NCBI GenBank assembly: GCA_963930655.1
Contig: OZ005601.1
Location: 27,466,921-27,530,920 of the forward strand
Direction of reading: 5' to 3'
From: Myrica gale
Taxonomy: Eukaryota; Streptophyta; Magnoliopsida; Fagales; Myricaceae
DNA length: 64,000 nucleotides
Both the position numbers and the translations under genes were made by a program. The notes beneath the pieces were generated by a model. It saw only the letters and a program-made list of their open reading frames with translations, did not search any database and was not told the origin of the DNA. Position 1 is the first letter of the stretch; each line of letters opens with the position of its first letter. This document shows positions 12,417 through 22,700 of the stretch, one piece after another.

Positions 12417-13422
12417 GACTTAAATATTAAGCATATCCTTGGGGTTTAACTTTTTCCTGAAAATGCCCCTAGGGTAAAGTTTGTTGTCCCGTCGTCCCTG
12501 AGGTTTAAGACGATTCCCAAGCATGTCCCTCCGTCCAACTTCCGTCAAAAAATTGACGGAAGCTGTTGACGTGTCAAAAAACACCAAGTCATATCCAATA
12601 AGAACGCAACACGTGTCCACAAGTACCTAATATGTATGACATGTCAGCCAAGTACCTGAAATTACGAAAATGCCCCTGTCATGTCATCTGCTTCTCCACT
12701 TCTACCTCGAACCAGTCCCCACCCTTTATATGTCGTTCCCAACCTTTCAGCCAGTCGAAGATGATAACCTTGTTGTTCTTCAAAAGCTGCATGTGCATGG
12801 CCGAGACACCGATGCTCGAGTGGAGTAGAACCCACTGGCCGCCTATCCATTCCGTCGAAGGCGTCGCAATTACCTCAACTTCCAAGGAAGAACGAACTAT
12901 GGCCAGAGAGAAACCTGTAATAACAGAGAACAGAAACAACAATAAAGAAACTGGGTTCTTGGATGCCATGCTTGGAAGTTCTTGGGCTATCTTTGTGCGT
13001 GCAGTACCGTGGTCAGTAAATGCTGATGAAAGACCCTCGGTTTTGTGCTTTTAGGCTTAAATGCTGATGAAAGATATATATATATAAGGGGGAGATGGGT
13101 AGGCTGGGAAAAAGGGTGGAGACCGGTTCCGGGTAGAAGTGGAGGAGGAGATGACATGACAGGGGCATTTTCGTAATTTTCATGTACTTAGCTGACATGT
13201 CATGCATATTAGGCAATGGTGGACGCGTGTTGCGTTCTTATTGGATATGACTTGGTGTTTTTTAACACGTCAGCAACTTCCGTCAATTTTTTTACAGAAG
13301 TTGGACGGAGGGACATGTTTGGAAATCGTCTTAAACCTCAGGGATAGCGGGACAACAAACTTTACCCTAAGGGTATTTCCAGGAAAAAGTTAAACCCCAT
13401 GGATATACGTAATATTTAAGCC
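12417..13422. mobile_element. Pack-MULE with captured gene fragment
   Basis: A 1,006-bp Mutator-like non-autonomous element. A perfect 9-bp target duplication TTTTACTAT lies at 12408-12416 and 13423-13431. Terminal inverted repeats are about 310 bp each (12417 to about 12731, and about 13110-13422), starting GACTTAAATATTAAG and, reverse-complemented, GGCTTAAATATTACG. Both arms share long matching blocks such as 'gttaaacccca' and 'caaactttaccct'. The 380-bp interior is not transposon-like: it encodes the beginning of a glyoxal-oxidase-type protein. No transposase is present, so movement would need a MULE transposase in trans. Confidence 0.92.
12751..12969 (-). pseudogene. Captured glyoxal/galactose oxidase 5' fragment
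   Basis: The minus-strand frame opens at ATG 12969 with a secretory signal (MASKNPVSLLLFLFSVITGF). It continues into a segment characteristic of plant aldehyde oxidase GLOX proteins, copper-radical enzymes that oxidise aldehydes in the wall: GGQWVLLHSSIGVSAMHMQL then NNKVIIFD. Homology stops at about 12751, where the Pack-MULE arm begins. The frame runs on through arm sequence to a stop at 12679, making a 96-residue chimera. A TATA-like run at 13074-13087 sits about 105 bp upstream of the ATG. The catalytic kelch domain and copper ligands are absent, so oxidase activity is not expected. Confidence 0.75.
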
Positions 13423-13589
13423 TTTTACTATTGTACAATAATTCAAACTTAGATGGTTCATCATGTGGACAGGATTAACCTCATGTTAACCAAAAGATTG
13501 AATGCAAAATCACTGAATTTGAACTCTTAATTAACAAAAATTAATATGGAAATCTTTTCCACCTTACATGGTGGATTCAGGCAATGTTG

Positions 13590-14385
13590 TCGACCTACAG
13601 GCTTCGACAGACATGGCACTACAAAGTTTTTCCATGGATTCAACGGATCGCTTCTACCAAAAACCAACAAGAGTACATAGTAATTATAAAGAGAGAAACG
13701 GAAAACGGCATCAACGAATTATATATTACAAATTATCCGTAACGTAATCCTTTCCAAAGACATAAGCAATCCTCTCAATCATCCATGGATCTTTCACATT
13801 TTTGACTTCATCCAATATTGGAGCAGGCAATAGCTGACGTCTACACAAGGGGCATGTTCCATGACCATGATCCACCCACTCTTCCATGCACTCTCTATGA
13901 TAAACATGCTTACAATTTGCAGGCTCTCTTATTTCTTGACTTGTTTCAATGGAATTCAGACAGATTGTGCATAAAATGGAATCTTCTCCCTCTTTTCCTC
14001 CTGATTGCTGGAGAAAATTCCCAAATTCCACCTCGGGGAGCTTCTTCTTTTTCAAATTCTACATAACAGGACTCGATGATAGTACCCGCACCATCAATGG
14101 CGAGGGGCGATCCATGTCATCTTCTTCAACGTACGTACTCTTCGTAAATAGAACTCGAGCTACAGTCTTGGGTGACTACCTACACCAATTCCGATGACAG
14201 AAGGCCACCAGAACGTGGACCACCAGTCGGCCTAGAAGATTTAGGAAATGTGTAATGGGTTTTAACATTTTCATGGAAGCGCAGATCAGATGACTCACGT
14301 TGGAGAAGTAGAACTAAGCTGTTTAATTTATATATTAGATTGTATTTTGTCTGCCTTTCCCGCAACATGAGCAATCAGAGAGCCC
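13590..14385. repeat. RING-gene tandem duplication, block A
   Basis: Matches block B (15980-17045) across the gene and both flanks: 'gagagaaacggaaaacg' and 'atcaacgaatt' at the 3' side, and 'gctgtttaatttatatatta' plus 'ctgcctttcccgcaac' at the 5' side. Both copies have the same orientation. Confidence 0.8.
13726..14274 (-). pseudogene. RING-H2 finger pseudogene (copy A)
   Basis: Damaged partner of the intact gene at 16251-16799, and exactly the same length over the aligned frame (549 nt). The start MKMLKPITHFLNLLGRL is kept. The frame has a stop TAG at codon 33 (14178-14176, where copy B has AAG) and a second TAG at codon 72 (14061-14059, where copy B has TCG). Between them a one-base loss and a later one-base gain shift the frame locally and then restore it. 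The RING core is intact downstream (CTICLNSIE, CKHVYHRECMEEW, CPLC). A product restarting after the second stop would lack an ATG and the membrane segment. Called a pseudogene. Confidence 0.88.
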
Positions 14386-14777
14386 GACCGATTTCTAATA
14401 TCAAAAAGTAAATAGCATTTTTTTAATTAAATGACTTCTACATCCCCATCACATAATTATACAAGTTTCTGCATGTATGCTACATCTTTCAAAGAGCTCC
14501 CTATTAATCACTCTACACGGCCTTCTTGGCCAAGTGTCAAAACGCAACTTATTAGTCAAAAACAAATAATTTGTTAACATATAATTTTGTAGTGACAGAA
14601 TAAATATTCAAGATCGATAAAAGAGTAGATAAATAAGAATAAAGTCATCATTAATAACACAAAATATTAAAATTTAAGTGGTTTGTTTTTAATTAAAGGG
14701 CTACGTCTACTGTCGAAATTAACTCAGAAAGAAATTCACTATATCAAAAATGGAGTACAAAGAGTGGTGACACAACA
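14386..14777. other. Spacer between RING copies, no gene
   Basis: AT-rich, with no open frame or recognisable repeat beyond the start of the palindrome at 14778. Confidence 0.5.
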
Positions 14778-15195
14778 GTACTCAAATCTAAAACTCCAAT
14801 ATATATAATCAATTTCATCACACACAAAAGAGATAGAGAATATCTGCAAAGTCCTCTCAATATTATGCGATTTTTTTTTCTTCTCTTTGCTATTTGTTTT
14901 TTTCTCAACAATATTGGGGTTTGAGAAATATTATAAAGTAAAGATATGTTATGGGAGTTGGTGAAAAAGTGAAGAGAGAGAAAATTTTTAATAAATATTA
15001 TAATAATAAAAAATTATGTGATGAATTTTTTATGATTAAACCTAAATTTTTGGGCCCAAATTTTTGGGGCTCAAACATACCCAGACGGTTGAGAAAAAAA
15101 CAAATAGCAAAGAGAAGAAAAAAAAAATCCCATAATATTGAGAAGTTGTGTGTGATGAAATTGATTATATATATTGGAGTTTTAGATTTGAGTAC
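14778..15195. repeat. Long near-perfect palindrome, MITE at centre
   Basis: The left arm 14778-14909 and right arm 15088-15195 are reverse complements over about 108 bp. Shared blocks read inward include GTACTCAAATCTAAAACTCC, 'aatcaatttcatcacacac', 'ttcttctctttgctatttg' and 'tttctcaac'. The left arm carries about 24 extra bases ('agagatagagaatatctgca' region). The 178-bp centre is a Tourist-like MITE. A transcript would fold into a long hairpin with a stem of about 108 bp. Confidence 0.9.
14910..15087 (+). mobile_element. Tourist-like MITE inside the palindrome
   Basis: Ends are 'ggggtttgag' on the left and, reverse-complemented, GGGTATGTTTGAGCCCC on the right. The interior matches the 645-822 and 9424-9604 family ('ggtgaaaaagtgaagagaga', 'tttttaataaatattataa'). 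It lies exactly between the palindrome arms, so it either inserted at the former centre or is itself the palindrome's core. Confidence 0.65.
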
Positions 15196-15567
15196 TCACC
15201 ACCAAACGTTTACTTTTGTTTAGCTGTGCTTTAATGCAATTTTGAAAACCAACTCCAACATGATGGGCGATTGGCATGAGTACTTTTCATGAAGGCAAGC
15301 CACATATCGACAGATCGACAAACTTTCTAAAGACATATACGTGGGGCTAAAAAAAAAGTATGCATTAAGTAGACTTTTCATTCTCCAAGAGTTCTCAACC
15401 TTCAATACATGATCATGACCATTCTTCGATCAACACCAAATTTTCAAGACTTTTCAATAATCTCCATCAAATGTACCCACTTTGAGAATTGACTAATTAA
15501 ATGAGCGAATTGTACGTACAGATCTAATATTAGTCCATATATATAAGCAATTAGATTATAAACACTG

Positions 15568-15615
<48 letters not shown>

Positions 15616-15979
15616 CTTTTGATAAATCTAAGCAATTACTTGAATAACTTTAACATCAATGGATCTATATATCAGTATGTCCCATGTGAAACCCGCGGTT
15701 ATTAACACATGGCGTCGACATTTCAAGTCTCTCTATATATTCACCCGTCATATATATAGTCCTCCTCAACAGCTGGATCATATATACAGAAATTTTCTTC
15801 GGACGTTTTACATTTTCTATAGTTTACTGTCCTGAAATGATCCTCTTAAAATTTAATCAAAATTTTGTTAAAAATTTGTGTTGGTTTTAAAAACGAGGCG
15901 TTATTAAAATTGATGAATGAGTGATAAAAATAAAAGTAAAATTTTAAAATGTGTTTGATAAAAATAAAATTTTATTAAC
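15196..15979. other. Spacer, no gene; (TA)n(TG)n microsatellite
   Basis: No gene is seen. 15569-15603 is a TA repeat passing into a GT repeat to 15616. 15830-15970 weakly resembles the end of the local MITE family ('aaaattttaaaatgtgtttg'). Confidence 0.5.
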
Positions 15980-16085
15980 GTACAGGTTTCGATGGACGTT
16001 ATACTATTGTATTTTGCGCAGCGCTACAAAGTTTTGCCGTGGATTTAACCGATCCTGCTTCTCTGGTCTTCTCTCTTATTTTGGT

Positions 16086-16122
16086 TCTTCTTTCTTCTTC
16101 TTCTTCTTCTTCTTCTTCTTCT
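16086..16122 (+). repeat. (TTC)n microsatellite
   Basis: About eleven TTC units, running into a short TG repeat, downstream of the intact RING gene's stop codon. Confidence 0.9.
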
Positions 16123-16250
16123 GTGTGTGTTAAGAGAGAAGATTTCTTGGTCTTTCTTGTGCAAGCGTGGCTTCACTGTGCTAGAGAGACTAAAAACCAA
16201 CAAGTGTACTACTAATAAAGAGAGAAACGGAAAACGACATCAACGAATTG

Positions 16251-16799
16251 TTACAAATTATCCAGAACGTACTCCTGTCCGAAAATATACGCAATCCTCT
16301 CGATCCTCCATGGATCTTTCACATTTTTGACTTCATCTGATATTGGAGCAGGTAATAGCTGAAGTCTACACAAGGGGCATGTTACCTGACCATGATCCAC
16401 CCACTCTTCCATGCATTCTCTATGATACACATGCTTACAATTTGCAGGCTCAATGATTTCTTGACTTACTTCAATGGAATTCAAACAGATTGTGCATAAA
16501 GTGGAATCTTGTCCTACTTTACCTCTTGATTGCTGAAGAAAATTGCCTAATTCCACCACAGGGAGCTTCTTCTTTATCAAATTCGACATAACGGGACTCG
16601 AGAATAGTACTGGCACCATCAATGGTGAGGGACGATCGGTGTCATCTTCTTCAAGGTAGTATTCTTGGTAAATATTACTCGAGCTAGATTCTTGGGTTGA
16701 CTTCTTACAAAGATTCCAATGAAAGAAGGCCACTAGAACGTGGAATACCAGCCGGCCTAAAAGATTTAGGAGTTGTGTAATGGGTTTTAGCATTTTCAT
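16251..16799 (-). CDS. RING-H2 finger E3 ligase, membrane-anchored
   Basis: Intact single-exon gene of 182 residues starting at ATG 16799; an in-frame GTG lies just upstream at 16820. Residues 8-30 (TQLLNLLGRLVFHVLVAFFH and neighbours) form a likely membrane segment. An acidic, Ser-rich linker (36-60) follows. The RING-H2 finger has C102-x2-C105, C121-x-H123-x2-H126-x2-C129 and C141-x2-C144, so all eight zinc ligands are present. The tail DEVKNVKDPWRIERIAYIFG is conserved in the duplicate, which suggests a constrained function. Such small TM-RING proteins usually act as E3 ubiquitin ligases at membranes; substrate and pathway cannot be told from the sequence. A TATA box is at 16921-16926. The neighbouring copy A is a pseudogene, so this is the functional member of the pair. 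Confidence 0.88.
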   Translation of the reverse strand: MKMLKPITQLLNLLGRLVFHVLVAFFHWNLCKKSTQESSSSNIYQEYYLEEDDTDRPSPLMVPVLFSSPVMSNLIKKKLPVVELGNFLQQSRGKVGQDSTLCTICLNSIEVSQEIIEPANCKHVYHRECMEEWVDHGQVTCPLCRLQLLPAPISDEVKNVKDPWRIERIAYIFGQEYVLDNL

Positions 16800-16920
16800 G
16801 GAAGTGTAGAGATGACTCACGCTGGAGAAGTAGAACTACGAGATTGATGAAAAGAAATGCGTTTCTTAAGGAGCTTGGAGACGCTTGGTGGTTCACAGTA
16901 CTGCATTGAGTTGCTCTACC

Positions 16921-16926
16921 TTTATA
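16921..16926 (-). promoter_or_regulatory. TATA box of intact RING-H2 gene
   Basis: TATAAA on the minus strand within CTATAAAGG, about 122 bp upstream of the ATG at 16799, giving an expected start of transcription near 16890-16895. Confidence 0.6.
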
Positions 16927-17115
16927 GAACACACCAACTTGTATATAATGCTCTTAGAAAACAAACAAAAACAAAACCAAGCTGTTTAATTTATATATTA
17001 TATTCTAGCTTGTCTGCCTTTCCCGCAACTTGAGCAATTAGAGAGGAGTTGAGTATTCCCATCAGTACATCATCCATTGACCCTTGTGGGGTAGGTGGCC
17101 TTGTGAAAGTTCAAG

Positions 17116-17505
17116 TAGGGCTGTCCAACATCCGGTCCGGGCCGGTTCGGTCCGGTTTGGCCGGTTAAACCGGAACTTTTTTTAAGCATATAGACCGGAC
17201 CGGACCGGACCGGTTATATGACCGACCGGTCCGGTCCGGTCTCCGGTTTATCCGGTCCGGTCTGGGCTGGTTTGGGTCGGTTTGGGCCATGCCATTTTGG
17301 GCCGGTTTTAGGGTTAAGCCTTGCCATTTTGGGCCAATTTTCGGTTTGGAGAGGTATACTCCAGTCCGGTCCCAGGTTTTCATGAGGGTAACCCGGAACC
17401 GGACCGGAATACACCGGTTTACCGGTCCGGTCAACCCGGTTTAAAAAAAGTCAACCAGTTTGGGTCAAAACCGGTTCGGTCCGGCCGGTTTTTTGGACAG
17501 GCCTA
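17116..17505. mobile_element. hAT-like MITE rich in CCGGTCC
   Basis: A 390-bp element with 12-bp ends TAGGGCTGTCCA and, reverse-complemented, TAGGCCTGTCCA. Flanks are 8-bp near-identical duplications AGTTCAAG (17108-17115) and AGCTCAAG (17506-17513). The interior is packed with CCGGTCCGG and CCGGTT units on both strands. Frames crossing it are low-complexity and not coding. Confidence 0.85.
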
Positions 17506-17801
17506 AGCTCAAGTAATGAAATTGGGATTAAAAAAAAAGGCCTTTAGCCGCGGTCGAAAACAGTTGTTAATAGTAAAAAAAACAGCAGCGGTTTTCCAGC
17601 TTAATATTCTTTTTAATAATTTGGTCTAAACATACTTGTAATAAGGCCGGCCTTAAGTACGCACTTTCGATAACGACAGATTTAGTTTATCTTGTACCGA
17701 ATTTGTCCCATTTGCTTAACTTGTTAATGTCTGGCTTTTTAGTCTTTCCAATGCGTGAAAGGCGTACACTGCACACAACACAACAAATTGATGATATAAG
17801 G

Positions 17802-18121
17802 TAATAAATGCGGTCCAGTTCAGACCGATTTTAATTTTTTCAATTTTTTTTAAACAAATTAAATAATTTTTTAGGTTAATTTCAAAGGAAGTAGTGCATA
17901 TAAAAATATTGAGTTTTAGTTTAGATTAAAATTAAACGTTTTAAGTTTATAATTTGTATTAAAAAATACATTTTTTATTTTTTTAATAAATGCGGTCCGG
18001 TCCAGTCCGGACCGCATTTATTAAAAAAGGAAACCGGACCGGACCGGATTGGGACCGGAACGGACTGTAAAACCGGTCTGATTTTCCGGTCCGGTCCGCT
18101 ATCCGGTTGTGTGCAGCCCTA
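17802..18121. mobile_element. Second CCGGTCC-rich hAT-like element
   Basis: 320 bp between 8-bp direct repeats ATATAAGG (17794-17801 and 18122-18129). The right end, reverse-complemented, starts TAGGGCTGCACACAACC. The left end lacks the matching TAGGGCTG terminus, so it looks internally rearranged or truncated. Around 17985-18020 the sequence is a palindrome (AATAAATGCGGTCCGG and its complement). Confidence 0.65.
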
Positions 18122-18424
18122 ATATAAGGTTTACAACTATTTCTTTTTATTAGGACTAATAAGTCAAGGTCTTCGCTATTTTTTTTTTAAAAGTCAAGGT
18201 CTTCGCTATTCATTGGTATTAAGTTCCAATCGCGTCCCATACATTGGCAAAGGGTTCAGATCATTCGTATGCCCACCTGTCATAGTAATATATATTGATA
18301 TATTAGAAAAACAACCAAACAAGTACAGTAACTCCAACTATTCTTGCAAAATTAAAGAAATTACAAAATTGAAAAAACTCTACTTTTGTCTAGCGTGACC
18401 ATATAAGCACCCTTGATGCAGAAT

Positions 18425-18628
18425 GTCCAGTTTGAGCCATAGTTACTACTCAATAGGTGAGCTCGTCACCACAATCCCAACAAGACTACTAGAAAAGTCT
18501 CAAGCCCATCCACTAGACCCAAGGTTTGACTTTACTTTCGCAAGTGATTTCAATTTATGTCGACTCGAACTCCTGACCTTGGAGTTAGTGAACATTAGGT
18601 GGTACCAACTGAGCAGTTGTGCTGGTTA
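18425..18628 (-). mobile_element. tRNA-derived SINE
   Basis: Reverse-complemented, it begins with A box GCTCAGTTGGTACC (near 18601-18614) and a B box GGAGTTCGAGTC about 30 bases later, then 'gggcttgagacttt' as in the SINE at 10880-11036. It is not called a tRNA gene because the cloverleaf does not close. Confidence 0.7.
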
Positions 18629-18749
18629 AAAAAGAAAGAAAGATACTCAAATTCAATAATCCATGTATTAATTGGATGAACTTTATCATCATCTGTCACT
18701 AAACCGTAGAACAATGACCAAATTGCACTGTCAATGGCTATTTAGCTAT

Positions 18750-19125
18750 AATAAATACCCTTTACACTCTTCAATTAGTCTTGATACTTTGCACTCTAAT
18801 TTATTTATTTTTGTCACATTACACCCACTAATTACTAAATTCAAACACTTTGTACTCGTTGTTAAAATTTTTGGTTAATTTGGACAGAAAATAATTTTGT
18901 GCAAAATGATAAATTTTTTTAGAAGTAACCATTTTAAGAGGCTAAAATCGTAATGTTGAGGTAAAAAAATAAATTTTTCTCCAAACTAACGTAAAATTTT
19001 AACGGAAGGTGCAAAGTGTCTGAAATCAATAGTCAGTGAATGCAATGTGATAAAAATAATATATTTAGATGCAAAATGTCAAAAATCCCATAATTGGATT
19101 GTGCAAAATGTATTTAACGCATAAA
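18750..19125. mobile_element. MITE with long inverted ends (MULE-type?)
   Basis: Arms of about 150 bp are imperfect reverse complements: the left has 'actttgcactctaat' and 'gtcacattacacccact', and the right, reverse-complemented, 'cattttgcatctaaat' and 'atcacattgcattcact'. The long arms suggest a Mutator-type element. No clear 9-bp duplication was found. Confidence 0.6.
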
Positions 19126-19779
19126 TAAACCAACATGCTGTACGGCCATCCATGTATAATTACGATCTATAAATCAGAAGTTGCAAGCAGAGAAGTATTG
19201 GATTATGGAGCTGTTCTGCCCTACTCGAATTTTGAGTACAAAATAGCAACGTCTTAGGCATCTTAGGAACTCGCTGACAGAAGAGGACTTGTCCCAAGTA
19301 TACAGTAGTGAACGAAATTTCAATTTGTTTTAAAGGGGCAGGGGCGGGTTGGGTGCCAAAAGTCCTCGCCCCATATGTAAAGGAAAATTATCCTCACTTA
19401 AGAGTTACGAGTTTAATAGGATTGCCCAAATTATGCTCAAATCACAACCATATTGCCCCACGCGGGTGGGAAATAAAAAGAAAGAAAAAAACATTTATTT
19501 CATGAGCAGTCAACCAATCACAAAGAAAATTGCAAGACATGAGGAAACTGTGAGTAGTAGCAAAACTTGACTCATATGACTACACCTCAAACTACTGTCC
19601 TGTCGGAAAAGCAGGGGAAAAAAATCCCTGCTTACTTGTAGTATCCTCTGTATCTCTATTTTGTTGTCAAACCCTTATGAGAAGCCCTCGAATGAAATGA
19701 ATGAAATGAAAAGTAAAGTTATATGAATACACGAAGAAGAAAAATTGAACTGTAACTATACAAAATACAGCAAGAAACT
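19126..19779. other. 3' flank of sterol glucosyltransferase, no other gene
   Basis: The expected 3' UTR lies just below 19780. No other gene or repeat is recognised. Confidence 0.5.
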
Positions 19780-22700
19780 CTACAAACCACATGGCAGGCA
19801 ACATAACTTCCCAATTTGAAGAAAAAACCACTGCAGAGGGTTTAGTTGTTCATCCTCCCCCAAAGATGAGGTTGGCAAGGGTAGTTCTGAGGGCAAGTGC
19901 CGGTGAAATGCATCGACAGAAGCTGCAACACCATCTTCGTTCTCTATCAACGTTGCTAGTTCCATTGCTCGAGATTTAACCTGGAAGTGCCAAATCTCAT
20001 TAAGAACCAACACAGAGTAGACATGTAACTTCTGATGATAGGTGATATGTGAAACCAGTCGCTAGACAGTCTCCCTAAGTTTTCAATTTTGTGGTTCATA
20101 TCTCTACATGATGAGAATCGAGCTAATAAAACCTATTTTCCAAACTCAAGATCAGGATAATTTTATGCACTACATATGTCCTGGAAGTTCTGTTTGCTTC
20201 TGGGAAAAGGATGACGAGAAAATCCACACTCCATATTTCCTTGCAACGGTTGAGAGTTAAGAAAAGGCAGATGCAATGCATGTGAGCAATGGCACATTTT
20301 AGCCAACCCAATATAACGTGCACTCCAAATCTTTTGCCTTTTTTTTGGTAAGTAATTTTCTTTCTTTTGCTTCCTGTTTTTTCCTTTACCTTCTTTTTTT
20401 AAAAAAAAAAAAAATTGAAACAGACTGTTAGGGGAAAAAGAAAGGAAGGAAAAGCAGGATCTCATCTAGCTCCAGAAGCTAAACCCGTGGCTAGCTTGAT
20501 GCGATTCTGCTTAATTCTTTATCTTTGAGATCATTGTAGGAATGGAACCTTACTTTTGGATGCGTCCAACTTCTCTTCTTCAGAGTTCATAGACTCGCTA
20601 AATTTTGCATGGATTCTTTAAGTGAACCTTTTGTTCACACACTGTATGCCTAAAATGGCTTGTCTATTGGAACGAAATCTAATTAGTTACAAAAACTAAT
20701 TTGTAATCACATCACACCCACTCAACCCTTACAGACTTCTAGCCATCATGAAAGAGTCCCACACAATATGCCTTTCGTATATCTAAAGGCCATCAGGAGA
20801 CATTTCTCCTGGTCAAAGCACACAGAAAGTCTGGATACGATTGCACCAATAAATTACAAATGACAGATTTCAATAACCAAAGGTTTGTGTTACTCTACCA
20901 CTGTACATGTGAATTCTTCAGCATAATATGCAGATATAGATGTCAGAGATACCTCAGGCTGGAGCATGAAATTTATTGCGTTTGAAAGGCTCTCGACACT
21001 CAGCTCAGATATTGGAATTGGTGCAGGTCCCAGCCCTTTCTGATGTACTCTATCGCCCCAGAAGAACTGATCTCCAAAGAAGGGAACAATAGTTGTTGGA
21101 CACTGTAATTCATAAGTTGGGCATTAGATACACCTAGAAATAAGAAATGAATTTGATTCAATTGAAGATGAATCATGTTGCTAGTAAATAAGAAAGCAAC
21201 CATATCAGTAGTTTCATCTGCCATTACATCTTAATTTGCACATGGTCTTTCAAAAGCTTTATGAATAATATCTCAAAGATATAAAGACATTCATGCCTAA
21301 TTTTCATCTGACATAACCAGAAATAAGTACATTACCCCAGCTTTTAGCCCTGTAGCTGTGGTTCCAGCGCCACCATGATGAACCTGCATGTTTATGGCAA
21401 TTTGGCTTCAGGTTATGGCTCCATGTACAGATGGAAACTTCACTATAAAGAAGCTTGAATCAATAGATCAATCATTATACTATATCTTGAAGTTAAGTGA
21501 TGCAGTTACAAACACGAAAATGATTGCCATGTTTATCAATTGCCCCAAAAGTTTAAACTAATGGAAGTTACTGAATTGGATCATTTAACCAATATCTTAT
21601 TAACATTTATAGGAAATCATAATTCAACCATTAAACAATATTTTAAAATCCTAAAACTCCGGTTGTAGTTATCCAGTTGCTTGACAGGTTGTAATTATGA
21701 CAGCGCAATTTCTTCTAACGAGCTATGTACTACAGAAGTGTCAAAAGTTCATCAATTTCCACATAATCACAGTTCAGTAAAATTCCATCTACCAACGTCC
21801 AAAGTATGCTTATACAAACATAAAGCAAAACTCACCACAGCAGAACACTGGGGAAACAACCAATCGTGAGGGCATTCCTCTAAAAGGAAAATATCATCAG
21901 GAACCTCTGAAACTGCAAGGCACATACATATTAGCGTAATTCTGCATGTCTATTAATTAAAAAGTGCCCAACCAAGAACTGTTACTGGGTCACTATGCAT
22001 ATTTATCAGTTAAAAAGCATGAGACCAAAACTCTAAGAATTATCCATGCTAGTTCCTGGAAATGTCACATTGTCGGTCAATGCCTACTAAATATGTTGTC
22101 AGTCAGCACAGATTTTGAGATCTATTTGTAAACTATCATTGTTAGTCTTCGAATAGACAGAAATCAAATATAACAAATAACAGCAAGAAATTTTCCTCCA
22201 TGGACGTGTGTGTGAGAGAGGGAGAGAGGGAGCAAGAGTGCTTACTTTTAAGAAGACAAAAATATGGTCACGGAAAGACAACTGGCTTGGAACAGTTCAA
22301 TATTTTGATACACCTATTCTCTTCTTCTTTTTTTGATCACCTATTCTCTTCATTATAGATATAATAGGATAATTTATCATTCAGGAACCAAATCTAATAA
22401 AGTAAAAAAGTATTTCTGGGGCATGCATACAATCTTTGAGGCTCTCAAAAGATCTACAGAACCACAATACGAAGAGCACAAGGAGTAATATGCTAAATCC
22501 GCACATCAAGATATCAGGCTCTCTTTCTTAGGTCATTCAGCTGAAAACCAAATCCTGCTGATAAATTCTGAGAACGAGTACCAGCACATCCATTTGAAGG
22601 GCAACAAGAAAAGTGACCGAAAACTTAATTCTTGGCTCTTCCATTATGGCTGATAGAATTAGAGTTTATTTTGTTCATTTCGTTCAAACTATATCCTTTT

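Larger units (their letters stand above)
15980..17045. repeat. RING-gene tandem duplication, block B
   Basis: Same orientation and gene content as block A (13590-14385), but it carries a CTT/TTC microsatellite (16086-16122) and extra 5' sequence with the TATA box that block A lacks. Confidence 0.8.

Noticed and set aside
17165..17506. Open frames across the CCGGTCC block on both strands
   Set aside because: These are translations of a simple repeat inside a hAT-like MITE, low-complexity in every frame.
18600..18628. Possible tRNA gene on the minus strand
   Set aside because: The A and B boxes are present, but the acceptor stem and anticodon arm do not pair, and the body matches another SINE copy.
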